From positions 2,232,001-2,296,000 of the forward strand of contig NZ_LR738855.1 of NCBI RefSeq assembly GCF_902702935.1: 64,000 bases of DNA, in the 5' to 3' direction. Below the pieces are notes generated by a model. It made no database searches, was not told where the DNA came from, and saw only the letters and a program-made list of their open reading frames with translations. Position numbers and translations under genes: made by a program. This DNA is from Corynebacterium rouxii. GTDB taxonomy: Bacteria; Actinomycetota; Actinomycetes; Mycobacteriales; Mycobacteriaceae. Below are positions 48,316 to 56,783 of the stretch, in pieces (positions within the stretch are counted from its first letter, which is position 1; the number at the start of each line of letters is the position of its first letter).

Positions 48316-49333
48316 CTTGGCCCCCTAACCAGTCTCCCCTTGCTCGTTTAAAGATAATGGCTTTTATTATTTGAGCAACATCCCAAAGGCGGGCATCGTC
48401 AGAATTAAGAAGATCGGCGTACACAATCGCCTCTGGAATCTCTTTGACATCTATCGTATTCCAAAAAGCTCGTCGCAAAGTTATTGTTCCAGCTGGGTTT
48501 TTTACCAGCCTAAGTTCCTTGATCACTTTGGGTAAAAAGGTTTCTTCTCCTAGGTATAGCGAAGCAGATTGTCCATCAGAAATGTGGTCTGATACTGCGT
48601 TTTCGCTTGCCTTAACACCCAAATGTTCAAGGTTATATGGAGGCAGTTGTTGTGCTTTTCCGCGCAGCAACTCTAGATCTGCTCCCAGCCCTGTGGGATA
48701 CGCACGGGCCCAAGCACTAAGAAATAATTCCGCGTTAACTAGTCGGTGCCCGTCCATGGTTTCGGCAAGATAACCTGCTTTTTGGAAAACCTTGAGGGCG
48801 TTGCTTACGGTGCCTACGGAAACTCCCGAGTATCGGGCTATCACTCGAACTGGCTCCGACAGTAGCCATGGATACGTCAATATCATCGCGGCGACTTGGG
48901 CACGTCGCACGCTAAAAAGCATTGCGGTTTTTTGGCGGGATCGCGCACTAGTAACAGCTTGCTGACCATAGATTTTAATCATCACGCCTGGCCACGAAAT
49001 ATCGCAATTGCCGCGTGTGTCAGCTAATCCGATATTTCTTGCCGTAAGCCGCCGTCCTACTGTTCTAGTGGCGCATGGCATTAGTACGAGCGAATCTCTT
49101 TCTGGCAGGTGAAGATTCGCTATGTCATGCTGCCACGGAATGATCTGCATATTCCGTGTAGCAAGGCTTTTCCCTTGTGAATCGACCACTTCAATTTCAG
49201 CTTTTGCCCGGTCCGATCCATCAAAACTGATGTTGGGGTTGGTAAATCGCAGTGGAACATTTTTTTCTTTCCATAACTCGTTCCATTGCCCCGAGCGCAT
49301 GAATATTTGCGAGCCAGTTCGCGTAGTGGTCAT
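48308..49333 (-). CDS. AbiEi-like (type IV antitoxin family) transcriptional regulator
   Basis: A 341-residue protein. The N-terminal half shows the pattern of COG4861/AbiEi antitoxins: LVLMPCATRTVGRRLTARNI, then GNCDISWPGVMIKIYG. A winged-helix region lies near residues 160-200 (VIARYSGVSVGTVSNALKVF, then GYLAE). The C-terminal half holds a loosely conserved antitoxin domain. Related proteins repress their own operon by binding inverted repeats and neutralise a nucleotidyltransferase toxin, but no intact AbiEii is next to it. A 46-base palindrome ends 14 bases upstream of the ATG at 49333. It could be a stand-alone regulator. Confidence 0.6.
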
Positions 49334-49346
49334 AAAGCAACCCTAC

Positions 49347-49392
49347 AGCACTGTTCAGGAATAGTGAACGTTCATCATTCCTGAACAGTGCT
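49347..49392. promoter_or_regulatory. 46-base near-perfect palindrome, probable operator
   Basis: Outer arms AGCACTGTTCAGGAAT (49347-49362) and ATTCCTGAACAGTGCT (49377-49392) match perfectly over 16 bases. The centre is a second palindrome, TGAACGTTCA (49365-49374). Only the two dinucleotides between arms and centre fail to pair. It sits 14 bases upstream of the AbiEi-like ATG. There is no T-run, so a terminator for the pseudogene on the right is less likely. Confidence 0.65.
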
Positions 49393-49433
49393 GGTCATCG
49401 CCGTGGCACTATGATGGACCCGCATGCCGTGAC

Positions 49434-50375
49434 CTACGCGTTGTAGATTTTTTCTACTCGTTCGACGGTGAGCACATCCTTGCCCACTGCGATGATACGG
49501 CCGGCATCCATGAGTGCTACGCGTTGTGAGTAGAGGTTGGCGAGTGCGAGGACCACTCGTTGTGCCTGCCCGCCAGATAGCCGTGCAACCTCGCTTTTGA
49601 GGCTAAGGTCGAGGGTATCCGTCACTTCTTGGAGCAACGTCCGGTTGACACTACCTGCGGCATAAAATCCCAGTTCTACATAGTTTTTTACGGTCATTCC
49701 CGCCGGGATCACGGGGCGTTAGGGCATGAGAGCTACGTGTTGCGCCCAGCGTCGCGGCGACGTAGTGCGCGCTTGTAGCTTTGCGACGCTCACCTCGCCC
49801 GTGGTCGGCGAGATCACACGAGCCGCAATGTTGAGCAACGTGGATTTACCACAACCATTAGGGCCCACCACGGTGAGCCATTCGCTGGAGGCGAGGCGGA
49901 GGGAGACGTCGTGAAGCACGGGGGTGACCACGCCGACGGGAAGTTCCGAGGGAGCCAGCACGCAGGCGGTTCCCAACGTGGCGGTAGCAATGAGCACACC
50001 CCGGATAAGACGCGGATTAGCGCCAAGAGCTGCAGCTTCCGCATCACCTAGGGTGATCACGTCGAGTTGGCGGTGGGCACAGGCCAGCACAAGTAAACAC
50101 ACCGCGACCGGCAGGGCCACTGTTGCCACGGTGCTCCACTTGGACACGTTGAGGCTGCCCAACATCCACGAGAAAATGCGCTGCACGTGGTCGATGTTGC
50201 TTTGCTGGATGTAGGTTTGCGCAGCAGAAGCAAAGGCCGCCACAGCCACACCGGCGAGGATCACGGTGGTGGCGTCGCCAACATCGCCCCGACCACCACT
50301 GCCGTCGCAATGCGCGGGAGACGAACATTGAGCAACACTGCATGCTGTGTTCATATGCGTTTCCCCCTTAATCAC
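49434..50375 (-). pseudogene. Siderophore ABC transporter: permease-ATPase fusion by deletion, with nonsense mutation
   Basis: One minus-strand frame reads a FecCD-type permease piece (GSLNVSKWSTVATVALPVAV, LGDAEAAALGANPRLIRGVL) directly into a FecE-like ATPase (HDVSLRLASSEWLTVVGPNG, Walker A GPNGCGKST). After VALMP comes a TAA (49721-49719), and the same frame continues with VIPAGMTVKNYVELG and signature LSGGQAQRVVLAL. A second deletion removes the Walker B/D-loop: the protein jumps to YSQRVALMDAGRIIAVG. The ancestral unit was an iron-siderophore importer. Most of the permease is missing, so this is dead. CAA to TAA would explain the stop. Confidence 0.8.
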
Positions 50376-50479
50376 ACACGTCTCAGGGGTTTCTTCTTGC
50401 TACTAGGTGCACTAGAGTTAACAAAGATTGTCTTTCTCCTCAGAAGACACACGCGCACATCACATCGAGGGAGAACACA

Positions 50480-52273
50480 GTGCAGCAACGACGAAGGCTG
50501 ATAAGCCGCACGCCGAAACCAGTCACAGCAGCCATCATGGCCATCACCTTGGTCGGCGCAGCAGCCGTAGGCGTAAGCACCAACACCGTGCTATTTACCC
50601 AAGGCGACGCCATCGCCCCCATCAACCCAGAGCTGACCACCTCCAGCCTTGCCGACGGCAACAACGTGCTGGTCACCGACCCAGCAATCGTCACCCAAGG
50701 TGAAGGCCAAGGCCCCAAAACCGTCAAAGAATTCCACCGCGAACAACCCTTCTCACAGTTCGCACTCACCTGGAACGGCGAACGCGACATCGCAGCCTTC
50801 GTCCGCGGCCAACGCCCCGACGGCACCTGGACCGAATGGTTCGACACCGAACCCCTCGACTATGGATCAGACAACCCCAATCATAAAAAGGGCACCGACC
50901 TGATCTACATCGAACCCACCACCGCGGTGCAGGTGTCCATCAGCGGCGTTGACCTCCTTGACCCCGACGCAGCCAACTTGGACGCAGTCTTTATCGACGG
51001 CGGAACCTCCGATCTTCCCGAAAACGGCATCAACCTCACCGCCGACTCCGACGGCATGCCCCGCGTCATCTCCCGCGCAGGCTGGGGTGCCGACGAATCC
51101 CTCCGCTGCTCAGCACCAGAATATGAGAATCGCACATCAGCCATTGTGATTCACCACACCGCAGGATCCAACAACTACAGCCAGAACGAATCCCCCGGCA
51201 TCATGCGCGGCATCTACAAGTACCACGCACAAACCCTCGGCTGGTGCGACATCGGATACCACGCCCTCGCCGACAAATACGGCAACCTCTTCGAAGGCCG
51301 CTACGGCGGACTAAACAAGAGCATCGTTGGCGCACACGCAGGTGGCTTCAACTCCAACACCTGGGCTATCTCCATGATGGGTAACTATGACGTAGTCCAG
51401 CCCCCACAAGCCATGATCAAATCCGTTGGCGAACTCGCCGGCTGGCGCGCCAAAGTCGCAGGTATCGACCCCAAGGGCTACGACACCCACTACTCCGAAG
51501 GCTCCAGCTACACCTTCTACCCCTACGGCCAAGCAGTACGCCTGCCCAACATCTTCGCCCACCGCGACGTAGGAAACACCTCCTGCCCAGGCCAATACGG
51601 ATACGCCCAAATGGACAACATCCGCAACATCGCCAAGCAGAAATACGACTCGATCCGCTCCGGCTCCGGCGCGGCAGCACCCGCAGCACCTTCTGCGCCA
51701 TCAAACCCAGCGCCTGCACCAGCCGCAACCGCTGGCACTAATCCCATCGCGCTACTCAGCCAAGGCTCCACCCCTGCAAACACAGGTTCCTTGGTCGGAC
51801 TTGCCGTCGCAGCAGCCACCGCGCTCGGTCTGATCGGCAACCTCAACAACATTGGCGACGTCCCCGTCATCGGCGGGCTGAAACTCTCCCAGCTCCAGCC
51901 CATCATCGGCAAAATCGTTGAACTCCTTGGCAACAACGACGTCTCCCGCGTATGGCGCGACGTAAACACCTTCGCCGACGCAGCCCTCGGCAACGCCCGC
52001 TCCCCTATCGCCCACTACGCCTCTGCCACCGGCACCCCAATCGACTACGCCCTCTTTGACAACGGCATCGTAATCAGCAACCCAGAAACCGGCACCAACG
52101 CCCTCTGGGGAACCATCGGCGACCTATGGGCACAACAAGGCTTCGAAGCCGGCCCCCTAGGACTACCCACCAGCTCCGTCTTTGAAGTTGACGGCCTCCA
52201 ACGCGTGAACTTCCAACACGGCTACATCACCTTCAACCCAACAACAAGCGCCGTCGACATCCAGGTGCAGTAA
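50480..52273 (+). CDS. PGRP-family N-acetylmuramoyl-L-alanine amidase with LGFP-like end, Rv3811-like
   Basis: A 597-residue exported amidase. The N-terminal signal/anchor is at residues 15-40. A beta-rich domain (80-180) precedes the amidase/PGRP domain (195-390) with zinc ligands H225/H226 region (IVIHHTAGS), H361 (IFAHRDVG) and C369 (NTSCPG). A Pro/Ala linker (395-425) and a hydrophobic segment (LVGLAVAAATALGLIG) follow. The end has an LGFP-type repeat (GPLGLPTSSVFEVDG). It is expected to cut the amide between muramic acid and peptide in peptidoglycan. Start GTG 50480 has a GAGGGAGAA box. It is near the arabinogalactan cluster, as Rv3811 is in M. tuberculosis. Confidence 0.88.
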   Translation: MQQRRRLISRTPKPVTAAIMAITLVGAAAVGVSTNTVLFTQGDAIAPINPELTTSSLADGNNVLVTDPAIVTQGEGQGPKTVKEFHREQPFSQFALTWNGERDIAAFVRGQRPDGTWTEWFDTEPLDYGSDNPNHKKGTDLIYIEPTTAVQVSISGVDLLDPDAANLDAVFIDGGTSDLPENGINLTADSDGMPRVISRAGWGADESLRCSAPEYENRTSAIVIHHTAGSNNYSQNESPGIMRGIYKYHAQTLGWCDIGYHALADKYGNLFEGRYGGLNKSIVGAHAGGFNSNTWAISMMGNYDVVQPPQAMIKSVGELAGWRAKVAGIDPKGYDTHYSEGSSYTFYPYGQAVRLPNIFAHRDVGNTSCPGQYGYAQMDNIRNIAKQKYDSIRSGSGAAAPAAPSAPSNPAPAPAATAGTNPIALLSQGSTPANTGSLVGLAVAAATALGLIGNLNNIGDVPVIGGLKLSQLQPIIGKIVELLGNNDVSRVWRDVNTFADAALGNARSPIAHYASATGTPIDYALFDNGIVISNPETGTNALWGTIGDLWAQQGFEAGPLGLPTSSVFEVDGLQRVNFQHGYITFNPTTSAVDIQVQ

Positions 52274-52280
52274 CAAACAC

Positions 52281-52310
52281 AAGCTCGCCCCAGCTGGGGC
52301 GAGCTTTTTG
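52281..52310 (+). terminator. Intrinsic terminator of the amidase gene
   Basis: Arms AAGCTCGCCCC (52281-52291) and GGGGCGAGCTT (52296-52306) with a 4-base loop AGCT and a following T-run (TTTTTG), 8 bases past the stop codon. Confidence 0.92.
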
Positions 52311-52388
52311 TTTACCCATGGTCTGCCAGCAATGTGGTTGTAGGATTTAGGTTTAGACGCTATAGATGACTCGGAATGATCTCGAATC

Positions 52389-52532
52389 CTAAAAATCTGG
52401 AAAACAAACTACGCGACGTAGTGACGCAGAGATTTCTCGAAGATACGCAACAATGCGCTTTTGAACTGGCCGGTCAAGCTTCCGGAACTCCTTAGCAGCA
52501 CGCGGAGAAAACTCAACCGTCCAAGAGGTCAC
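52389..52532 (-). pseudogene. Truncated RelE/ParE-type toxin
   Basis: GTG 52532 overlaps the antitoxin gene end by 20 bases and opens a 47-residue frame: TSWTVEFSPRAAKEFRKLDR, then VQKRIVAYLREIS. This is the N-terminal helical half of RelE toxins. After LREIS the frame turns to RRVVCFPDF and stops; the conserved core strands of RelE (the part that normally reads like YRVGDYRVI) and the C-terminal catalytic residues are absent. The next 100 bases have no clear continuation. The toxin is therefore inactive, leaving its antitoxin intact. Confidence 0.7.
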
Positions 52533-52746
52533 GCTCTACCTCGTCCAAGCTGATTGTCTCCAGCTCTCCGCGTCGAATAGCTTCATACTCGCTGCGAACA
52601 CCATAGACGTACTCAAGCTCGTCAAGATGTTTTTCTAAGGCTTCTCGTATGTAAAAAGATCCTGACCGACCGGTACGCCGTGATAGCTCATCAAGCCGCT
52701 CTTTTTCACTCGCCCCGATACGTAAGCTTATAACAGGATTGATCAT
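52513..52746 (-). CDS. RHH antitoxin, RelB/DUF6290-like
   Basis: A 77-residue ribbon-helix-helix protein: strand INPVISLRIGASEKERLDEL, helices TGRSGSFYIREALEKHLDEL, then an acidic C-terminal tail (RRGELETISLDEVERDLL) that normally binds the toxin. Start ATG 52746. The toxin gene overlaps its 3' end but is truncated. The antitoxin may still bind its promoter, or neutralise a related toxin elsewhere. Confidence 0.82.
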   Translation of the reverse strand: MINPVISLRIGASEKERLDELSRRTGRSGSFYIREALEKHLDELEYVYGVRSEYEAIRRGELETISLDEVERDLLDG

Positions 52747-52990
52747 GTAAATATGTTTACATAAGCAGGGTGAGTAGTCCAGATCTTAGCTATTTCTAGG
52801 CTTGCTCGTTCTTTTGCTCTTTTAGTGTTTACCGGTAGCGCTGGCTCAAGTAAAGCAGGAAAGCTAGGTTGTGCCCTTTGGTGTGGTGTATCTGTCGCCC
52901 GCGGTAAGCCTTGTGCCGGTGCGCATACAGGCGACCATCGCGGGTACCTTTCGAATCAACTCCTACATCTCCTCGGAAGGAAGAAGGACC

Positions 52991-53245
52991 TGACCCCTTT
53001 TTTGGTGGACACCTGATATCCAGCCCAGTCGGGCTGGGAAGAAAGGTAACCTACCATCATGTCCAAGTACTCCGAACAGTTCAGACGCGATGCTGTAGCT
53101 CTCTATGAGAACAATGAGGACCTCTCGCTGAACGCAGCACCAGCAGAGCTCGATATCAACCGTGACTCGCTGCATTCTTGGGCCAAAAGCACGACACCGA
53201 AAAAGCGTGCACACATTAAAGCCGTGCATGATAAAGCCCAAGCAG
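52991..53245 (+). mobile_element. IS3-family element, left end with truncated OrfA
   Basis: A terminal motif TGACCCCTTTTTTGGTGGAC starts at 52991 and is typical for corynebacterial IS3 ends. OrfA begins with ATG 53059: MSKYSEQFRRDAVALYENNE, with the HTH LNAAPAELDINRDSLHSWAK. It is cut at about codon 62 where an IS256-type inverted repeat begins (53246). The OrfB part is missing on the far side, so the element is dead and was broken by the later insertion or a deletion. Confidence 0.8.
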
Positions 53246-54686
53246 GAGGGTGTCGGAAGCTTTGTGTATGAGGTTTAATCCTCAATCACAAAGGAGAGTG
53301 CGCAACAATGACTGCCTAAGTCCCCCAAGAAACATGGTGACGCTGAGCGCGTCGCCGATATCAGCCGCCGGCTGATGAGCAACCCGGAAACCGCCAAGCT
53401 GATCTAGCAGCTGGGTCAATCAACCGCCGACGCCAACGAGCTGGTGCGTGGCTTGCTGCAGGCCACGATTAACAGTGGGCTCAGCGCGGAAATGGATGCA
53501 CACCCAGGCTACGTCAACAGCGACCGAGCTGCTAAGGAAGCTGCCGGCCAATCCAACAGCCGTAACGGCTCCTATCCCAAAACCGTGGACTCGGCATACG
53601 GACCAGTTGATATCAGTGTCCCTCGAGATCGAGCAGGCACCTCTATGCCGCGCATGGTTCCCAAGGGCAGCCGCAGACTTACCGACCTCGATGACATGAT
53701 CATTAGTTTGTATGCGGGCGCAATGACCGTGCGTGACATCGAACATCATCTGGCTACCACCATCGGCGTGAACTTGTCGCCAGATACCATTAGCGCGGTC
53801 ACCGATGCGGTCTTAGAGGAAGTCACCGCGTGGCAGACCAGGCAACTCGACGAGTTCTACCCAGTGATCTTCCTTGATGCCCTACGTGTAAAAATCCGTG
53901 ACAACGAACACGTCGTCAACAAAGCGGTCTACATAGCTGTTGGTGTGGACATGGAAGGCATCAAACACATCCTGGACTTATGGGTGGCCACCAATGAAGG
54001 TGCAGCATTCTAGTCGCAGGTGTGCACAGAAATCGCCAACCGTGGAGTAGCAGATATCTTCATCGTCTGCTGTGACGGACTGAAAGGCTTTCCCGAAGCA
54101 ATCTAGGCAACCTGCTGGACTCCATGGTCCAAACCTGTGTGGTGCATCTGATTCGTGCCGCTAACAGGTGGGGTAGCCTACGGCGACCGGAAAGAGGTCT
54201 CGAAGCATCTACGAGGCATCTATACCGCTGTCAACGAGGATGAAGCTCGAAGTGCACTCGATGAGTTTGAGGCCAGCGAGCTTGGCCAGAAGTATCCGCA
54301 ATCAGTGAAAGTCTGGCGCGACGCGTGGGACAAGTTCATTGCGTTCCTGCAGTTCCCGCCAGCGGCAAGGAAGGTTATCTACACCACGAATTCCATCGAA
54401 TCGATGAACAGTGAGCTGCGGAAAGCAACACGAAACCGCGTTCAGTTCCCGTCGGATTCAGCGGCAGTGAAAACGCTGTGGTTGATGATCTGTAACATCG
54501 AGGACCGTCGTGCTGCCCGCCGCGCTAAAGAAGGAGCCAAGGTGTCTGCTTCAGCCAAGCGACTTGTCGAAGGCAGCAAGACCAGCAACTGGAAGCAGGC
54601 AATCAATCAGCTATCCGTGGCCTACCCCGACAGGTTCGCCGCATACTTGTAAATCAACCCCCGTACACAAAAGGACTGACACCCTC
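53246..54686 (+). mobile_element. IS256-family element with inverted repeats, inactive
   Basis: The left end GAGGGTGTC (53246-53254) and right end GACACCCTC (54678-54686) are inverted copies. Pairing extends inward with mismatches (left GCTTTGTGTATGAG, right complement CCTTTTGTGTACGG). The interior is a Mutator-type transposase gene with many lesions. The flanks show no target duplication, and the IS3 gene does not resume on the right, so a deletion followed insertion. Confidence 0.85.
53308..54652 (+). pseudogene. IS256-family (Mutator) transposase, several stops and frameshifts
   Basis: Reading across lesions gives a full-length IS256 transposase. The DDE region shows in DEFYPVIFLDALRVKIRDNE and VYIAVGVDMEGIKHILDLWV, and the C-terminus in KVIYTTNSIESMNSELRKAT. 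Lesions: an early TAA after three codons with frame change, TAG at 53405-53407 (expected Glu), TAG at 54011-54013 (expected Trp), TAG at 54104-54106 (expected Glu), and a pair of compensating shifts between about 54110 and 54165. It cannot make active enzyme without another copy in the genome. Confidence 0.88.
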
Positions 54687-54898
54687 TCCTAGTCTGCGGT
54701 GCCGCAGATGGTATCGACGATGACATTTCCGTTAGGCTGCACAGTAGGTTCTTGGTTTTGGGGTGGATGGTTTAGATACCCTTTTCCTACAAAAGCCAAG
54801 GACCCTAATATCTTGTGCCACGCCCGAACCCCCGGCGAACTAATCAATGCACTCTAAAACCGGAAGAGCCACAAAACCATACCAAAAGGAGACACGCA

Positions 54899-55048
54899 AT
54901 GACATCTCGAATTATCGGCCCACTCGCAGGCCTCACCGTTGCTATCAGCTGCACAATAGTCGCGCCAGCAATATGGCCAATCACCACCGCACTCGCAACC
55001 ATATCCATCATCAATATCCGAACCCAACTCCGAAAAGAAAAAGAATGA
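54899..55048 (+). CDS. Small membrane protein, phage/ICE-like
   Basis: A 49-residue protein starting at ATG 54899 behind a good AAAGGAG box. One or two hydrophobic helices (IIGPLAGLTVAISCTIVAPA, then PITTALATISIINI) and a basic end RTQLRKEKE. It overlaps the next gene by 4 bases (ATGA). Such tiny membrane proteins in front of excisionase-like genes are common in actinophages and integrative elements. No function can be named. Confidence 0.55.
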   Translation: MTSRIIGPLAGLTVAISCTIVAPAIWPITTALATISIINIRTQLRKEKE

Positions 55049-55260
55049 ACCCCACCATCACCGACAAAGACAGTGGACGAGAACTATGGCGAGTAGAAGA
55101 CTGCGCCAAACACTGCGGAATCAATACCAACACGTGGCACAGCACCTACACATCCACGGGACGCGCCCCCCTGCCAGTCGCCGAACTCGGAAAACGAATG
55201 CCACTTTGGGGCGCCGAAGAAGTCCAAACATGGCACAAAACCGCCCAGGCTCCCCTGTAG
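55045..55260 (+). CDS. Excisionase-like small DNA-binding protein
   Basis: A 71-residue protein, ATG 55045 inside the previous stop codon. It reads LWRVEDCAKHCGINTNTWHS followed by GRAPLPVAELGKRMPLWGAE and EVQTWH. The pattern of helix, short wing and LW-EV-W ending fits AlpA/Xis-type MerR-like domains that work in excision or transcription of phages and integrative elements. It is the only complete gene of the presumed old element; no integrase is visible in the window. Confidence 0.6.
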   Translation: MNPTITDKDSGRELWRVEDCAKHCGINTNTWHSTYTSTGRAPLPVAELGKRMPLWGAEEVQTWHKTAQAPL

Positions 55261-55423
55261 CAAACGCACCCCAAATACAACAGAACCATGGAACTATGGT
55301 GGATCACAGCCGATATGTGCACACTAGCGCTTGGTGCATCTGATTCCCTCCCAGAATCGACACCAATGCTATCCATGCCCACAACCAGGGGGCTTATGTG
55401 GCTTGATGGTGAAGGACCGAGCG

Positions 55424-55452
55424 GTCTTCTCCGCACACGCGGAGGTATTTCC
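55424..55452. repeat. Solitary 29-base CRISPR-like repeat, copy 1
   Basis: A 29-base unit with core CCGCACACGCGG (perfect CCGC/GCGG stem), 5' GTCTTCT and 3' AGGTATTTCC. Length and stem fit class 1 subtype I-E repeats. The same unit recurs at 56226-56255, on the far side of the toxin/immunity pair. The next 32 bases are not followed by a further copy, so no array is present here. Confidence 0.6.
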
Positions 55453-55518
55453 GCGAGCTCAAAGCGGCTAAGCGGTGGCCTGAGATTCAACGGGTAAAGG
55501 TTCCTTCGTATCAAGGCG

Positions 55519-55914
55519 ATGGGATGTCTAAGGCATTCCCCGGGGGAACCGTTACCTAAGGACCTTAACCGGTTGGTTGGACATGTTCTTTATGGGTGGC
55601 GGGATCGTCCTCGTCGCGGTGAAGTGGATTATCCGCACACGGAGAATATTCGTATGGGGCATACGTGGGATAGCAAGCGTGATGTATCTAAGTTTGATAA
55701 GTCGTGGTCTGATCAAAATATTGTTGACGCTATCGTTGCCACATTGGAGAACCCAGATTACGCACTCTCAGGTAAAGTTAAACGAGTTGTGCGGAAAGAC
55801 ATCCATGGAACAACTGCGAGAGTGAGCTACAACGTTTTGCCTGATGGTAGAGTTATACCGGACACGGCATACAGCGATACCCCAGATAGGGAGGCGAAGA
55901 GAGTTGTTGAGTAG
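55519..55914 (+). CDS. EndoU-like nuclease toxin domain (polymorphic toxin C-terminus)
   Basis: A 131-residue frame open from 55498; ATG 55519 is the first good start but has a poor ribosome-binding site. Its C-terminal 95 residues fit bacterial EndoU RNases: H40-TENIRMG-H48, then FDKSWSDQNIVDAIVATLEN (59-78) matching the common W-S-D/E-x-x-I pattern, H96 and the final T116-A-Y118 (VIPDTAYSD). Full polymorphic toxins carry such domains behind secretion or repeat domains, which are missing here. A +1 frame fragment upstream (55413-55560) may be the ruined N-terminal part. The following gene begins before the stop, as in toxin-immunity pairs. EndoU family is my pattern judgement, not an alignment. 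Confidence 0.6.
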   Translation: MGCLRHSPGEPLPKDLNRLVGHVLYGWRDRPRRGEVDYPHTENIRMGHTWDSKRDVSKFDKSWSDQNIVDAIVATLENPDYALSGKVKRVVRKDIHGTTARVSYNVLPDGRVIPDTAYSDTPDREAKRVVE

Positions 55915-56155
55915 CAAGGAAGTTTATGCTCGACTCGATGCCATTCTTCCGTCTAGCGTTGATCGTGAAGATGCAGAATCTAACCTTAATGCGGGAGAAA
56001 TTGAATACGCTATCACCGCGCTGTTAGACGATGCTTATACGTCTGTTGGGCTGTCTGATGCAGTGGTTAGTCTGATCAGAGAAAATTATGATGATGGCCC
56101 TGTCATCGACATGCTTGACGCATTGCTGTATTACCAATCTGTAGAGTCAGTTTAA
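55904..56155 (+). CDS. Probable immunity protein of the EndoU-like toxin
   Basis: An 83-residue acidic helical protein: SSKEVYARLDAILPSSVDRE, then AGEIEYAITALLDDAY and DGPVIDMLDALLYYQSVES. It starts at TTG 55904 (or 55907), 10 bases inside the toxin gene. A GGGAGG box (55889-55894) sits 9 bases upstream. A longer frame from ATG 55844 lacks such a box and overlaps the toxin by 71 bases. Small, acidic and coupled to a nuclease, it fits an immunity protein that binds and blocks the toxin. No family is recognised. Confidence 0.6.
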   Translation: MLSSKEVYARLDAILPSSVDREDAESNLNAGEIEYAITALLDDAYTSVGLSDAVVSLIRENYDDGPVIDMLDALLYYQSVESV

Positions 56156-56225
56156 TTTGATGAATGGTATGGGCGTCACATTTGTGGCGGCTTTCTCATT
56201 TTGGAAGGTAAGGTCGTGGCGGCCC

Positions 56226-56255
56226 GTCTTCTCCGCACACGCGGAGGTACTTTCC
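56226..56255. repeat. Solitary CRISPR-like repeat, copy 2
   Basis: Same unit as at 55424-55452 in the same orientation, with one inserted C (GGTACTTTCC for GGTATTTCC). The 773 bases between the copies hold the toxin/immunity pair. No third copy, spacer series or cas gene is seen nearby. Confidence 0.6.
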
Positions 56256-56300
56256 AGAAAAAGACATCCCAAATGTTTGCGATAGCATCAAAACTTATTT

Positions 56301-56498
56301 TTAGCTTGCGGAAAACCTTGATAAAGCACTCTCTGAGGTGGGCAGCTCTTCAGCTAGTTCACGGTTCGTAACGCCACAAAGTTTCGCAGTTTTCAACGCC
56401 TTTTTTGCAACACTCCGCTTCTCCGCGAGAACATCACGAGCAGTGAACTACTCATGCATCGCTACAAGTGCAGCATCCTTCAAATAATCTTTTCTCAT
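56301..56498 (-). pseudogene. Small HTH protein with in-frame amber codon
   Basis: ATG 56498 opens MRKDYLKDAALVAMHE, then a TAG (56450-56448), and the same frame goes on with FTARDVLAEKRSVAKKALKT and VTNRELAEELPTSESALSRF to TAA 56303-56301. The second part is a helix-turn-helix of the replication/mobile-element type. One base change would give a 65-residue protein. The flanking 56156-56300 and 56499-56728 hold nothing else I recognise. Confidence 0.5.
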
Positions 56499-56728
56499 AC
56501 CAAATCGTAACCCGATCACCAAAGTGTGCTATCACAACCAATAAGCACCGTATTGCTCCATATGCCTATGTTTTACCTCTGGCCACCGGATTGACGTTGT
56601 ATCGGCTAGCGTGCAAAACCACCAATTGAAATCTGAGAATCGAAGCCCTCTGCTGCTACCAGAACCACGCTCGTTCCAGTTAATACTCTGGATGCACAGC
56701 ACAATCATCAAACCCCACCCCACAAAAC

Positions 56729-56760
56729 AAACCCGACGAGCTGGATAGTTCGTCGGGTTT
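56729..56760 (-). terminator. Intrinsic terminator of the glpDFK operon
   Basis: Arms AAACCCGACGA (56729-56739) and TCGTCGGGTTT (56750-56760) with a 10-base loop. On the minus strand it is followed by GTTTTGTG, 23 bases beyond the glpK stop. Confidence 0.88.
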
Positions 56761-56783
56761 GCTGTTATTTCAGGTGGAGGCAG

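Noticed and set aside
49347..49392. Treating the 46-base palindrome as a terminator or a small mobile repeat.
   Set aside because: No T-run, no target duplication and no second copy in the window; its place beside a regulator start favours an operator.
52825..53108. Small overlapping plus-strand frames beside the IS3 end.
   Set aside because: They run through the IS3 terminal sequence and have no start signals; judged non-coding.
53308..54652. Recoding of TAG as an amino acid, because all three stops in the main IS256 transposase frame are TAG and the HTH remnant at 56301 also has a TAG.
   Set aside because: The transposase also has frameshifts and an early TAA, the ABC pseudogene has a TAA, and intact genes such as glfT2 end in TAG. 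Random decay explains it.
55265..55500. Frame at 55288-55497 as a gene.
   Set aside because: It runs through the CRISPR-like repeat, has no good start signal and no known features; kept only as possible debris.
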